Source of the DNA: Nemania diffusa
Lineage: Eukaryota > Ascomycota > Sordariomycetes > Xylariales > Xylariaceae
Length of the DNA: 64,000 nt
Direction of reading: 5' to 3'
Assembly (NCBI GenBank): GCA_038501195.1
Contig: JBBPUQ010000007.1
Location: 372,001 to 436,000 of the forward strand
The notes under the pieces were generated by a model. It was not told the DNA's origin. It ran no database searches and saw only the letters and a list, made by a program, of their open reading frames with translations. The translations under genes were made by a program, and so were the position numbers. Shown here piece by piece: positions 36,309-49,604 of the stretch. The stretch's first letter is position 1; each line of letters starts with the position of its first letter.

Positions 36309-39300
36309 GCATGGTATCTATCTAATGAGATACTGGATATCAAACGGCGGGAGAAGAAGCTCCTGCGAGAACGCGACACGGGCCAATCAAATAAAGCATG
36401 AAAGCTATCTGCCTTTCCTAAAGAGGCGTAGTATGGGACCTGCCTGAAATGACCAGCTGCATCAGCATCGGCGCTGTGGGACACGATATAAGAGTCTAAT
36501 GTACGGCTGTACGTAGGTTGCAGATGTGGCTTTCATCGTCTCTCATCCTTTAACAATATTTAGGGTGGGTGGTGCGATGGGCAATACCTACCACCAACAC
36601 TGGGTAATACACTAGACTTGCAGTAGGTAGTGCTACGGAGGCCGTTATTTACAATAGGTAAATGAGCAGCATCTTTTGCCGATCCCAGCTGAGCCTCCAA
36701 CTGCATCCACGGCACGACATGACTTTAATAGGTAGTCCACCGCCACACTAGTTTCTTCCCATGTTTACTATTTTGTCCCTAAAGTCTAGCATACGCCTCC
36801 ACTAGGCCTAGGTGGTACAGCACGAAAGCGATGAGGGCGATGAGGGATAGATAGTTGTTGTATCGCAATCGAAGATGAGCACCTCTTCGGTTACCGGCGC
36901 TTTTAATCCTCTTGGCTGTACGAGTAGGTAGGTAACCGACCCCTCCTTATCTACATGCTACATGTACGTTAGCTGCGTAGACGTCTCAATACAACGACAG
37001 AAATGCCAAGAACCAATATTCTCCTAGCATCAAACATCTACGTATCTACTCATCCCGAAGACAGAAGAAGAAGAAAGCACAGGAAGAGCTTACCTCAGCT
37101 TCCCATTACTAGATTCGTCGAAGTGCGTCACGGTAGTTTACCACATTCTCGGACCTGGGGTAAGCTCAGCTGTTCCAATACGCTCTCATGATCGCATCCG
37201 TGGGGGTCCCGGATATGCCCGACTTGATGGCATTCGAGTATAGTATGGCGTGTCAGCTCCAAAGTTGTAATCGTTAAACATGGTATTTAGTATTCTTTTC
37301 TTTTCTTGAGTATCTACATAGTAGATAGTTTCCGTTTTATAAAGTTTTATAAAAGATAATCGCCTCCAAGAAATTTCCCCGCTCGCTTTCCGCATGCTCA
37401 ATTATTGGTTGGATGTCCATAGCTACTGGAATCATTTAACTTTACCTGTCAGATATCACATTCTTCGACTCACCGCTTAGTGAACATGGGATGATGGCGC
37501 AACCTTCTAGACTAGTGCATCCGACCCATCGGATGCTTATACATAGGTAAGTACGCATAGGTAGGCAGCGCACTTGTATAGGTAGGATCGGCCTTTTAGC
37601 CGATTACAAATTTGAAAATGTCGACCCTAACAAGTACGATGCCCGGCCTATTTAAGTACGTGTATTAGGGAGGAATAAGCGTAGTCGCTAGGAGGTTATG
37701 TGCATGTACAGCAAGGTATCAGCATTGTAACTAAAGTCATGCCGGAGGCTGCCGCTTCAAAATACCAAATCCACTGGTTGGTTTCGGTGATGATATTGAT
37801 ACAACTTATACAAACATCATTCTCCCTATTTATAGATAGATAAGTCCTTACCGAGCTACTGTACATATCGGAGATTACAGTGCAATGGTAACATGGGATT
37901 ACATGATGCGGATCTTGTTTTCCCCCACATTTCGAGGCTATTTCTCTTTCCGTCGAACTACATCTATCGTTCCCTTATCCATTGGCTGGTGAAGTAGTAC
38001 AGTATAATGTTTTGTCCAACCATTCAAAGTCGGCTATCGTCAATTGCGTCCTATAAGCCAACTGCCTGCAACAAATGATTTTTCCAATTGGATGTCATGC
38101 ACTAGCTCAATCGTGAAGAGTGATCGTCAGGTTCGCGCTGCGTCGAGTAGACCGATCACCTAACCCACAACCTAGAGGCCATAGCTAAAGATTACATACC
38201 TACCTACCTATAGGACTTAGGTAGGTACTTACTTCGATACAGTCAGAGCTGTCTGTAGTCAGAGACACCGGCCCTCAAATAGGCCCCTTCTCTGCTACTA
38301 GATTTTATCTATTCAACAGGCCTATTCCCAACTCTAAAAAGGATTATCTATATACATATACGTATCTTCGCAAAGTACCGTATAGTATTCGCCACCTCTG
38401 TGCGAGTAGTTGTCCAAGATACAAAAGACATTTGGAACGGCCCCCCATCCAGTTCAGCCATTTAGTACCTATACTACCTACGCGGTCGCTAAAGAGATCA
38501 ACATCCCTGATACTTAGAACAGCTCACGAGAGAAAAAAGAGCCTGATGCAAGCGCTAACTTGTGACGGTTCGGAATTGCTCCTGTAGCCTAGATCGGATT
38601 TGGATTCCCTTGCGAAAAGGGACACCAGGCTGTAGCAGATGACTATCCAGCTACACAAGTACTGCGTAGCTTCAGCATTTGCGCTTCGCGTGCTTCTGAG
38701 AAGCAATATGTCTCAGAGCACTCCGTCATACATTAGCATTTCCCACAAGCCATTAAGATAACGTTTGATGACGGCGGCCGCGGCGTGCGCAGGGTCTTGC
38801 TAGTATTAAAAAGGGTGGCCGGATATCCTAGGACATGTGCAGTTGAAGCTCTCTGATCGACGCCCTCCACGGGGTTACATCGCGCCTGAAGTACCACCGC
38901 TGCCTATCTGCATATGACCAACCATCCAGGCCGTATGTTGGTGTATGTTGGTGTTTGTGATGCTAGGGTCATCTGTCCTCATATATCTTCTGTACTGCGT
39001 AACAAATTCCCGAGTGTACCGAAGTCTATTTGCGTAGGGACGGACGATCGGTTAGGTACATACATCGGCTTACATCGTCGAGTAGGTATCCTTGAATTTG
39101 ATGACGGCACAGCATGCCACATTGGTCTACGAGCGGGTAGTATATTACCACATATATAGTGCCAAGCTCAGCTCTTCCTAACCTAATTCCATCAACTCAT
39201 TCCCAACTTTGCATTCTGTGTAAGAAAACAAGTAATGGGTAGGTACCTCATAATATCGAACGGCGTTAACTCTTATGACAGTTTAGTTAACAAGAAACAA

Positions 39301-41514
39301 GTATTTCGCGGTACCTGCCTACCTAGGTACCTAACCAACATACCTACTGTTCAACTGGTGCAACGTTCCAGAACTTAGCTTTAGCCACCTGCATCATAGC
39401 CATCAGGACAACACCTCCGGGGATGTAAAATAATCCGAGGAAACAGGACGTTCCGCCTTTTCCGCACAATGCCCAGAGAAGGAAGTGAGGGTTTCGAATT
39501 TATACGTATCATCGTGACGGTTGTTTTGTTTAGCAACACAGCCTCTTAGCTGGCGAATGTAGTCGTAAGGCAAGGCCTAACTAAGCCTGCACTCACTACA
39601 TGTAGATACACGTAATACAGTAGAGGAGAGAGGTGGGTACCGGGTTACTTATTGTAGCATCTCGGTGAGGCGCTTCAGGCGAATAGCGACAGGCTGCCCA
39701 CCTACCTATTCTGTATATTGTGCCTACTTTGGCAGAGGTATGTATTATGTATGCGTACAGCAGAGAGAGGTGACCGGACTTGACGCTTCTGCCTTCGCAC
39801 CTCACACTTCGCCCTGCACCCTTCCATGATTCATTCACCGTCTGGGCGTATCAGGTAGAAATGTCATTTCCTCTCGACGACAGCCCTTCTTCACTCACCC
39901 TCCCACACCACGCAGACTGATCAGTTTCCACTTCTGGCATGCTTGATGCACTCGGCCCGTCTCGTTGCGCGTCTTAGCCTCAACCAAGCACCCGGCTCGT
40001 ATAAGCCGAGGCCTGTAAGTGCAAAAAGTGACCTCCACGCCCCCGGTTTGTAGACGCGTGAGGTATCTTGTTCACAATCCCGTTCCCTTTTCCTCCCTTC
40101 CCTCCATTACAGAACTTTGTAGAGGCCTACATGAGGTACTCCAATTTGCCCCTCGATAGGAATCCGGGATTTTTGGGATTTTCGATCTGCAGGCTATCCA
40201 CCAACTTGTATCTAACAAAAAGGAGCGATATCCGCCAAATACCTACTGTAACCCCTCCATGCCCTTTTACCTTACTTACCTCTTCCTTATTTAACTTTCC
40301 ACCCGACTTCTCTTACAGTTCGTTTTATATCTTATTATTATAACTCTTAAACCCCCACCAGAGGCTGAACATCGCTCATTCTCCGATAATCAGGAGTCGG
40401 TCGTTTAATCCTACCGATAGGCAGTCATTGTTCGCTGCTCACCGGCCACTATCGCTGAGGGACACCCTCATCATTCCCCAATCGCCGTGCCATAACTATT
40501 AATAACATGAACTCTTCTCATCGCTAAAACCCTACAAAAACACACTGGGTAGGCTCACAGCAACGAGGATTCGGTGTAGGTAAGCTTCCTTCGCTAGCAG
40601 CGTGCTTGACCTACGCCACTTTCAAATACCAAAGATGTGTATTTAGCTAGAGAGGTCCCTAGCTACCCGCAAGACGTCGGTCCTCCTTTTCCCATCGCAG
40701 ACCCTCGCAGCTTTCACGAGACCTACGTTGCCCACCCGAGGCTGTTGTCTACCTGCATACATACCTACATACATACGTGCATTAAATATCTGTCACGGAC
40801 ACTTACGTTTTCTGGTACATGTGCAGAAGGACCTTGCTGCTTGCTATCTGTAACTTTACTGGGAGGTTGGGGGTTACTACGACCTTGCCGTACCAAGCTC
40901 TAGGGCCCAATCCCTAGCCACTGTGCGAACTTACAGGAGGTACACGTGCGCGCCTACACTACCTATAAACTAGGCATAACCGCCCGCCGACCTACTCCGC
41001 ATCAATTAGAAGTGCCCAGGTGGTATTCGCAGGTATTAGCAGGTATCTCCAGGATACAGTGTAGGGAGGGAGTGGGGTAGTACTGCCTCCAAGAGTACTT
41101 ACCTGCTTAGTACCTACAGTATCACACACCTGCACCAGGCAGCGTAAAGGTACGGCACAGAATAGCTATTGTCTGTATTCTGTACCCTGCTGCAGGTGCT
41201 GTCAGCCGCGATAAGAGATAAAACGATAGCCCACCCCCCCGAAACAGGCAAAAAATAGTGGACGCGAGCCAGCAGCCACCCAACCAATGCTGTCTACAGC
41301 TGCGCCAACGGCCCCTCCTTCGTCGACCCTCCTTCTTCACCACAACCGCCGCCGCCGTGGCCGTTATCTCGACTCTCACCTTTACCCTCACCCGTCTCCC
41401 TTGTCGCCACGACGTCCCCGCTCGCACCACCTACTACCGCACTCGTCGTCGCCCTCGTCGCCGCTGCGGTTCGACCGCCCAGTCTCGCCGCTGCGCAGTC
41501 CGTCCAAGCCCGCC

Positions 41515-43691
41515 ATGGGAGACTATCGCCATATGAGGTCGGGCAGCCTCAATATTCCCTCGCAGGGCAGTCCTTCTGGTGCCGCCGCTGGCGCTTCTGC
41601 TGTTCCAGCCGGCGGTGCAGCTCCAGGTCTGGGCCCAGCCCAAGGTCGCTTCGACGGCCCGCGTAGCCCACCGAGTACGTATCAATTCCCTCCGCCTCAG
41701 AAATGTGTGAAGAGACAAGATGAAGTAGAAACATCGTGCACTTCCCACGACACTGGATAATTGCCGTCCTCGTGGCTGAGCACTGATAATTAACGATGGG
41801 CTTCAATTGCAGATACCTCGCACGTTCCCTGCAAGTTCTTCCGTCAAGGCGCCTGTCAAGCTGGCTCGGCCTGTCCCTTCAGCCATGATCTCGGTGCAGC
41901 TGCGGAAACAGTATGCAAATACTTTGCCAAGGTATGCAACTTCAAACCTTCTGAGCTTGACAGGCACTTGCTTGTTTATGTTTACCGTTTACCCCTCCCT
42001 CGTTACATTATTTCCGTGTCTGTCTCTTGCCCTTCGGTGCTTGTTCTACGCTACATGTTAAGGTACATGTAACAGAGCTCGGTCACCAGTGCCACAACAG
42101 AGCACAACAGAGCCCAGCACGGCGATAGTCGAGCGTTTAGGTGAAACATGGTGCTTGATGACACTGACCTTGGTGAAACAAAACATAGGGCAACTGCAAG
42201 TTCGGCCCAAAATGTGCCAATGTTCACGTTCTCGCCGACGGTCGACGCATCAATTACAGCAAAAGTGGCATTTCCATCGGACAGCCGCTTCACCTAGGCA
42301 ATCGCATCAGTCCAACCACCTACAGCAACTCCAACAGCGCCCTGACCAATTCCTTCATGCGCGCCGACGCCGCCGCCTCGTACAGTGCTTCGTATGGCTA
42401 TCCCATCCCGCCCGGCGATTCCTTCCAGACCATCGATCGCCGCCCGAGCTTCGAGAATGTGCCTGTCATCGACACCACCTACTCCCACACGAGCTCCGGC
42501 TATGGCTCCCCGCGCGAAGAGGATCCCACGCGACTCGGCCTGGGTTTGTCGCCCGTGGCTGCGAAGGGTCTCTCGGTGCTCGATGCACCCCTGCCCGCCT
42601 CGTTCGACTCCAACGGCATTTCCAACGCAGCCCGATACCCCGCAGGGCCCTGGCCTTCTTCCGTCCCTTCCCAGTTCGGCCTTGATTCGCCCTCTCCGTC
42701 GCTTAATGCCGCCAAGGATTCCCGTACTTCTGAGGCTCTCAAGTTGTTGCACCACTCCGCCTTCGGTAGCAACGACCGTCTTTCCTCCACGGTTACTGGC
42801 TCCTCACCGCCAACCCACCCCCCTGATGAATATTTCGGTCGCAGACAGATGCACTCGAGTCGCTATGCTAGGCCCAAAGTACTCAGTAGCAGCGCCCCTC
42901 GTGTCATTACCGGCGCGATCGACCGCGATTGGGAGTCCGAGTTTCCCTTTTTGGAGGAAGATTACGTGCCCTACAATCTGAAGGAGCTTTTGACGCCAGC
43001 CGAAAAAGCTCGTCGTGGTTCTCGCGCTGCCGACGATGAGACGAACGGCCACAGAGGAAACGGTTCGTCTCCCAGCATTATCGGCATCAGCGGCACTGCA
43101 ACGCCCAATGCTGAATCGACCTCGAAGTTTGGTAGCCCGCTCGCATCAAGCCCGAGTCGCTGGGGCCCTCTGTTCCAACGCCAACACGAGGAGCAAGAGG
43201 CTAAAAAGCATGCCGTTGGGGCGAGTGCTGGCGCTTATGGGCATATAGGTAGTCCTTTACGCCAGTCGAGCCTGAGTGCTGACGTGATGAGACCGCACGT
43301 TGCTAGCAGATCTGACAGTCTCGAGGGGCTTAACGATCAACTCCAGCGCACCCGTATAGACGGGAATGGCAGCGGCGGCGAATCCCCCTTGCTCCACCCA
43401 CACGCACATATCCCGAGACCGAGCGGACGAAACGGCGAGCGACACGTAAGCAGCGGCTCCATCAGCTCCAGTGCACGATACACGACACCCATCGGCGAGG
43501 AAGATGGCGAGTTCGTTTTCAAGATGGACGAGGATGCCGACAGAGATAGCACCATACGTGCGAGGAAGCGAACTTCGGGCGTCGGTACCATCCTAGGGCC
43601 TTGGGGTCCCAGTTATGCCGGTACTACGTCCGCTAGTGGCAAAAAGGATGACGGCTCTTCAAGAGCTATCGACAACGTTACTGGCCGTTGA
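41515..43691 (+). CDS. CCCH zinc-finger protein (Lee1-like)
   Basis: Exons 41515-41674, 41813-41931 and 42189-43691 give 593 aa. Two tandem C-x7-C-x5-C-x3-H fingers occur: C60/C68/C74/H78 (CKFFRQGACQAGSACPFSH) and C88/C96/C102/H106 (CKYFAKGNCKFGPKCANVH). The second intron (41932-42188) falls inside the second finger, after K93, so correct splicing is needed for a functional finger. Such tandem fingers usually bind RNA. The ~480-residue C-terminal region is Ser/Pro-rich and disordered, with one conserved-looking block (DRDWESEFPFLEEDYVPYNL). I chose the ATG in GCCATGG context at 41515; an upstream in-frame ATG at 41287 would add 76 low-complexity residues. The likely role is post-transcriptional regulation, by analogy with yeast Lee1-type proteins. 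Confidence 0.88.
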
Positions 43692-44898
43692 AATGAACAA
43701 ACCCTCCCGGCCACTAGAACTACCTAGGTTTCTTCCACACCCAACCTAACTGGGCGAGTGGATGCGCCATTAGAAGCACGGATTCTGGAGGGTGAAGTTG
43801 GAAAGACATGGGTTGGCGATACACTCATGTCCCATTCACGAGCTATGATTGACGCCTAGGCCACGAAAGTCATCATCATCTTTGATGTCTATCTCATCGA
43901 TCGCTAGACCATCTTAGCGGATGTCTACACTATATTAAGGGTGAAAAATGATCGTCGGGCAATAGAAGAAGCAGCATTGGCACATATGAAGACGCATTAC
44001 CGGCATGGAAAAAGTAGCATTATGGCAAGGGGAGAAGAGAGGGTGTAAGAGAAACAGGAGTTGGTTGGCAAAAAAACCTCCTATTATTGTTGATTCTTGT
44101 CTATATCACCGTCTACCCTGACCGGTCCTCTCTTGTATTATGTCAGGAATACTGATGAAAGGAGTTTTGGCGTTTCCTTTAGGGTTACTTGCTCTTTTCT
44201 TGTACGTCGGTCAGCACCGTCATGGCATTGCAACAACACCGTACACATGCTTTTTTTTGTGCTGGATGGGTGAAGAGTTGGGTGGACGATCTCTGCTTTC
44301 TACACAGGCTACCTGGTACTAGCCGTGCCTCCTGTATGTCTCGCTAAACGAGCATAACCTTACCATTCTGTCGACGTAGGTACATATGTATGTACGTATA
44401 TACCTGAGCTTTGAATTGAAAACCAACGAGATGATAGATGGGTTACTAGACTCACCCCTACACACCTAATATTTGAGATTTGAGATTCTATATAGTGATA
44501 CGATTGGTCTACTGTACTATACTCGCCGGTCTTCGAGCATGAAGTCGGTCCTGTAAAGCATTCAACAACACCAAAACAGCTTACAATCTCGTTCTGTCAG
44601 AAGTATTAAATATTCGGCTAGAGATACTCATACAAGCTGTCTTATCACGACTTCCCGTTCCAAATCCGCAAGGTAGATGATGATACAGCTATACCCAGCA
44701 CATTACCTATTAAACAAGCAACACGTACCGCACAGTCACAAACTAACACACACAGTTACCCATCACGACTTCGCTTGCAACTAAACCCCCCAATTCGCAC
44801 CGACCTACCTCTTCTCCACCTCCGTCCCCTTTCGTCCCTCGTTAATGAAGGGTACTGGTACGAGCGTAGCCACTAACCGCCCAACCACGCAGTCCCGT
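43692..44898. other. Convergent 3' flank, no gene recognised
   Basis: This lies between the CCCH gene (+) and the GPR1/FUN34/YaaH transporter (-). It contains short T-rich stretches and GTACGTATATAC-type simple sequence around 44380-44405. No ORF shows a recognisable motif. Confidence 0.55.
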
Positions 44899-46643
44899 CT
44901 AGTCCCGGGCGGCGGCGCCGGCGAGCTCGACGTCGGTGCGCGGCCAGAAGTGGCTGAGGTCGCCGACGGGCAGGCGCAGCGTGATGCGCATCTCGCCGGC
45001 CATGATGATGAAGGTCATGTACCAGCCGCACACAGCGACTACGAAGAGGAGGCCCCCGCCGGCCTTTTCATCGTTTAGTCATTTAGCATTGTTTTAAAGG
45101 GGCGAGCGGGGTGGTAGACATGAACAGGGCTGTGGTGGCGAGCATGGTGGGTGAGGTAAGAAAGGGGAAGATATTGTGAAAGGGAACGTGGGGAAGAGGG
45201 ACGTAGATAGAAGAGAGGGGAGGGATAAAGGGCGAGGGAGAGGACGGGAGAGAAAGGGCTTGTACAAACCTTTTGGAGGGTCCCGGCCATTGCGAGGTCG
45301 CCTGTTGAAATTTTGAAATCTGAGAAAGGCAGAGTTAGTACCTGAAATAGGTATCTTGAAAGAAAATTGGCCGGCGGGCACGTGCCGGGGCTTTTGTTGT
45401 TCTTCTAGGCTAAGTGAAACATAGAAACCCTTCACGAAGCGAGTAGGTAATTTCCCAGCCGGATATCCCACCATCCGAATACGAAAGGGAGAAAGAGGAG
45501 GTAGAGAAAGGAGGGCCAGGGAAGGAGAGGGAAAAAGGGGAACAAACTCACAAGCAGCGGACAAGATGAAAGCAGCAGCGCTCGCGAGCCCAAAGATGGC
45601 CGCAAAGACGGCGTTGATCTTGAGCGTGAAGAAAAAGAAGGTGAAAAATGCGAGGCCCCTATTTTCGAAATCTAGTGTCAATGCCTAGTTTCCATAAATA
45701 GTATCCAGGGTCTCGGGTCAGAAACCATATGAGAACCCCTGACCGCGTGCACAATACACGTTCCTGAGACGTGACAAAGAGAGAGGGCACAAAAGAATAC
45801 TGCGGGGTACTGACCAGACAATGAGAAAGAGTGCAATGTCCGCGTTGTAAGCCGGCGCCAGGGTACCCGTGGGATCGGCGCTCGTCGCGAAGGGTTGGCC
45901 CAGGGTAAGAGTTGGCAGCTGGATGAGACCGAAGGAAGTCCAGAATATAGCGAAGAGGCCCATCACCATCACTATATTGAGCAGTGAATTAGTAAAGTAG
46001 AATCCTATCTCGTCTCTATGAGTTCGCTCCCCATGCTTATCACCTTTTCCGTCTCCTATCTTTACGAGTTTCTAAAGGGCAATATTTATTATACTCCCCC
46101 GGGGGAACGAGATAAGTACTCACTCGAGAAGAAATTCCCCATAATCCACTCAAAGATCAGGGCCAAGGTCATGAGCAGGGGCCCGGTGAAGAAAAAGATG
46201 CCAACGACGGGCGCGAAGCCCGAGGAACCGCCCCAGCCTAGCAGGATCATGGAGAAAGTAAAGTCGGAGATGACGAAGCCCATGAGGCCGAGCGCAGTCG
46301 GGTTCGCAAAGCGATGGTTGTAGTCCCCAGTATGCGGCACCTTGGGTGTAAGATAGAGCTTTTCGGGTGAGACAATTAGCACGTGGTAAAAACATGGCAG
46401 TATACAATACGAATGTGTGAATTTTCACGGAGCCGCGGAGCCGGGACAACAACAAGCACATTGATGGGCAGTGAGATAGATCATTCCGTAAATAGACCTA
46501 GAAAGCAAACAAGACGAGCCAACAAGACGTGCCCTCACCTTTTCGAAAAGCTCAGGCGGCATCGTGACGGCGGTATCCGTCCGATGCAGCCCCTTCTCGA
46601 TGTCATGGTTATCCGCCAGGATGCCGTTGTTGTGGGAAGCCAT
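44899..46643 (-). CDS. GPR1/FUN34/YaaH family acetate/ammonium transporter
   Basis: Six exons (46643-46539, 46358-46124, 45971-45815, 45658-45552, 45319-45270, 45063-44899) give 272 aa. After a ~55-residue cytosolic tail comes FANPTALGLMGF, the family signature N-P-x-x-L-G-L-x-x-F. Six hydrophobic segments follow (about 60-250), the last in AGGGLLFVVAVCGWYMTFIIMAG, then a C-terminus HFWPRTD, typical of fungal Ady2/AcpA homologues. The protein should sit in the plasma membrane and import acetate or release ammonium. Introns are unusually long for this window (152-206 nt, except 45320-45551 at 232 nt). The splice at 45659-45814 (donor GTCAGT) was chosen because it alone joins LIVW to GLAFFTFF in frame. 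Confidence 0.9.
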
Positions 46644-48580
46644 CTCGTAGATACAGAATCGGATTACGACGACGGCGTTGCTTAATTCCGATAAACTGAC
46701 TTGACTCTGCCGAACTCAAATCATATGAAGAGGCGAAGCCGCAGCAGCAGCACCAACTAGCCAGCACAGTGGCGAGGGGGCCGGTCATATAGCCCGCGTC
46801 TCCCACGCGCTTGTCAAAGGCCGCCTCCTTCCTCCATGAATGGGAACCACGAGCACAAGGACTGCCACGCTGCTAAGAACCCAGTTGTTTCCCCGAGCGG
46901 CCACCAGCGCAGGAACCATCAGACTATGAGCCCCGCGCACATGATCCGGGGCCAGACAAACAACCAGGCGCACAAAGGTCGTGCTCTTGCAAAAGAACCA
47001 AACCACACCGCGTGCGAGTTTCCTAGCCTAGCCATGTCCTCCGCGCGCTGCTTGGCTGCTGGGAGGGGCATGGGGATGAGGATGGGGAGAGTAGAGTGAA
47101 CGGCCGAAAAAAGGGTCGCACTCGTGCTTCTGCCGACAGCCCGCCAAGACCCAGCCCGGCGGGAGCGCAACGTTTCCCCCCCTCCCCTACCCGTTACCAT
47201 GTGCTATATATAAGCGACTGCGTCCTTGTGCGTTATATGCTTGCCCCCCCCTCTCCCGCATCGCTAGCCGCCTTCCCTCGTCCAGGGTACCACGCTGCCC
47301 CATGCGGGGTTCGAGCTGTCTCTGCGCCTAGGGGGGGAGCTAGTAAGTGTGTACGCGTGGTGTCTAAGCATAGGTAATGGGCGCCGCCTGCGCCAATGGC
47401 TTGGTCAGCACGACCCCCCGCCGCCCGCCGGCCTTGGGGCGGGCGCTGGTTGGTCAATTGGGGGGGCAGTGAAGCTCGCCGCGATGGAGGGAGACACGGA
47501 CGGCTGCTACTCGTTCTGTGCGGGCGGCTTGGAGACGGCGACTAATAGACGGGCTGTGCAGGCTGGTCGTGACGTAGGTTTCGGGCACTTTCTCGTATGT
47601 CGAGATAGCCGATTTTACCAATCTAGTATAGAGAGGAGAGAGGGTTGAGGTTGGTTGCACTCCTTTCGGGTGTTGAGGAGCATTCGCCGCGGCGACTGCA
47701 TGGGGCTTGCTTGCTAAGGATGGTTACGCCTTGCCGGTAGCGAGATGGATTATTAATCCAAGGTGTGACGGGTATCTGATGCTTGTGTACTCTGTAGAGT
47801 TTCTAGACGTATGATTCCATGACAGACAGGTCTTACAGAAGCGGTCGAAGGGTTGAAGCATTGAGAAGATGGGGGACAGGTTTAGGTAGAAGACCGACTG
47901 AGCTTCTAACGTCTGTCAATATCCAATTCACTTACAGGTATTACATAACGGGAATTATGTGTTCGTTGTGGGAGAAATGAGATGATGATTCGGGTCCCGA
48001 CTAAAGAAACCCGTGTGGCATGTTCATGCATGCAGCCCTCCGATGGGATATGCAACCCACCGGCCATGAGCTAACCGCGATCGCTTCCTAGACGAAGTTC
48101 TGAGAAGCGAACAGATACTTTAAGCGAAGATATTGTCAGAGTCGTATATACTACCTACTTAGGTAATAGATAAACCTAGGTAGAGAGATCTCTTCTCACC
48201 ATCCGAACTACTCCGTCTCCCCTATTCTCATGACTTGATGAGGATATAGAGTGTCAAGGGGTAATCTTATGGGCCAATTGCAGCTAACAAACATTCTACT
48301 CGCTATAATATGAAGCTTGACGATCTAGTGCATATGTAGCTTGATGCCGCCGAGATTTTCTTATTGTAGAAAAGGAGGCAGATGAATGGATCGACTTGCA
48401 GTACAACTGAGCGCGGGGACCCCCTCGGTCAAGCCCTCGATAGTTGGAGACTATCCTATTCTGACATGATAATATAGCCCATGATACGTAGCATTACATG
48501 CTAAGATTGGAGGTATTGACAACGAACTAGGAATTATAGTTATTCGCGTCAGTATCACCCCTCATTAAGACTCAAGGCCT
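46644..48580. other. Promoter and spacer, partly GC-rich, no gene recognised
   Basis: 46.65-47.65 kb is GC-rich with overlapping open frames on both strands, as expected by chance at high GC. Runs of C/G (such as 47246-47255 and 47330-47338) are present. The rest, to 48.58 kb, is AT-richer. No domain or splice structure is seen. Confidence 0.5.
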
Positions 48581-48961
48581 CTAGGAAACGTCCCTAGTCA
48601 GCACAACATAGGAATGCCACTTCCCGATACTCCCTACCCTATCTTCTTTCCCGTAGTCCATGAAAGCGACGAAAGCCCTCTTCAATCAGCCCAGATACCA
48701 GATCATCGTTCGATCCCAGCACAATGAAGCTTGTATGCCGTATCGCCATCATAACGAATCATAAAAGTAGACACCTTGCTTCATGGCACCGAACGTATCC
48801 CCAGCGTAGTAGATCTCCAATTCCGTGTAACAACTAAACATCTCATCTTCGTCATCTGTCAATGCTCCCTTCGCTTCAATCATCATATAATCTGCCCACG
48901 GGAAGAGATCCCCAATGAAGGGTGACTTGCGTATGCCACTCCCTCTCCGCAGTCCTACCAC
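48581..48961 (-). pseudogene. Decayed gene fragment with two frameshifts
   Basis: Protein-like sequence runs through three successive frames on the minus strand. The first (48961 to about 48757) includes FIGDLFPWADYMMIEAKGAL and an acidic ALTDDEDEMFSCY stretch. A second frame continues with TSFIVLGSNDDLVSGLIEEG, and a third with AFVAFMDYGKEDRVGSIGKW and ends at a TAG at 48581-48583. The shifts fall near 48757 and 48670. No GT-AG intron explains them, so this looks like a broken gene (or assembly errors). There is no clear start codon. Family unknown. Confidence 0.4.
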
Positions 48962-49257
48962 AACGCACCAGCGGCCCTATCTAGACCTAGACAGAGAACA
49001 CGACATGTACATAAACCAAGACTAGTCAACAAAGACGTTCTCGAGCATCTTGAGCAATAATAGAGACAGTAACTGCCCACAACTACGGTCCAGGCCAACA
49101 ATAGCCCGACACGTCTGGAATCATGAGACAATGCCAGAATCCTCATGATCTCCAAAACCCCAGTGAACGACATACGACCATGTGAAAACTGGCGATTATC
49201 AGGAACGTCCCCTTACCCCGTCAAGACGAACAGCGAAAGCAAGATTGTGCATGATCG

Positions 49258-49604
49258 ATGCTAACTAGTCGCGGCAGCACCTCACCCAACACTACAGAAA
49301 ACCGGGCCGCACCCCTCGTCAAACTAGAAGCGCAAGATATCTACCTCCTCTCGGAAACCAGTGCGAAAGATCCGTCCTCGGCTCTAAAAGCAGGACATAG
49401 TGTAAGTAGCTAAGACTCGTGAGTGAGGATGCGCTCAATCAAACCGCGTCCGTCGACAGGGCGCGAGCAGCGGTCCTCGTCGGTTACTGTCTTCATCGCA
49501 GCAGCGAGGAGCTTCTGCGGCAAGTCACAGCCGCTGCGGGCGGTGGAAGAGCCCTGCCTGTCGTGACTCGTCAATGGATGGCGGATATCCTTCTGGTTGT
49601 TTGA
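49258..49604 (+). other. Possible small gene or gene relic
   Basis: An ATG at 49258 opens a frame with LVKLEAQDIYLLSETSAKDP to a GTAAGT donor-like site at 49402. After a possible acceptor (GTCGACAG, about 49459), a second protein-like stretch reads AAVLVGYCLHRSSEELLRQV ... ALPVVTRQWMADILL before a TGA at 49602-49604. The two pieces do not join in frame with the best donor, so the model is unproven. The second piece is faintly reminiscent of a BRCT-type fold. Overlapping minus-strand ORFs also exist. Confidence 0.22.

Larger units (their letters stand above)
31381..41286. other. ~10-kb region without a recognisable gene
   Basis: Both strands were scanned; only short motif-free ORFs occur. 31.4-32.4 kb is strongly AT-rich. 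32.5-33.2 kb is a GC-rich island with CA and ATC microsatellites. 33.2-41.2 kb is mid-GC sequence with GTAG/TACC microsatellite patches (such as 36284-36308) and CT-rich tracts from 40 kb on that probably belong to the promoter and long 5' leader of the CCCH gene. Long non-coding RNA, old transposon sequence, or lineage-specific genes with many introns cannot be excluded. Confidence 0.45.

Noticed and set aside
42089..42685. 198-codon ORF and several minus-strand ORFs over the CCCH gene
   Set aside because: Arg/Pro/His-rich shadow frames of GC-rich coding sequence. The CCCH frame has the zinc fingers and splice sites.
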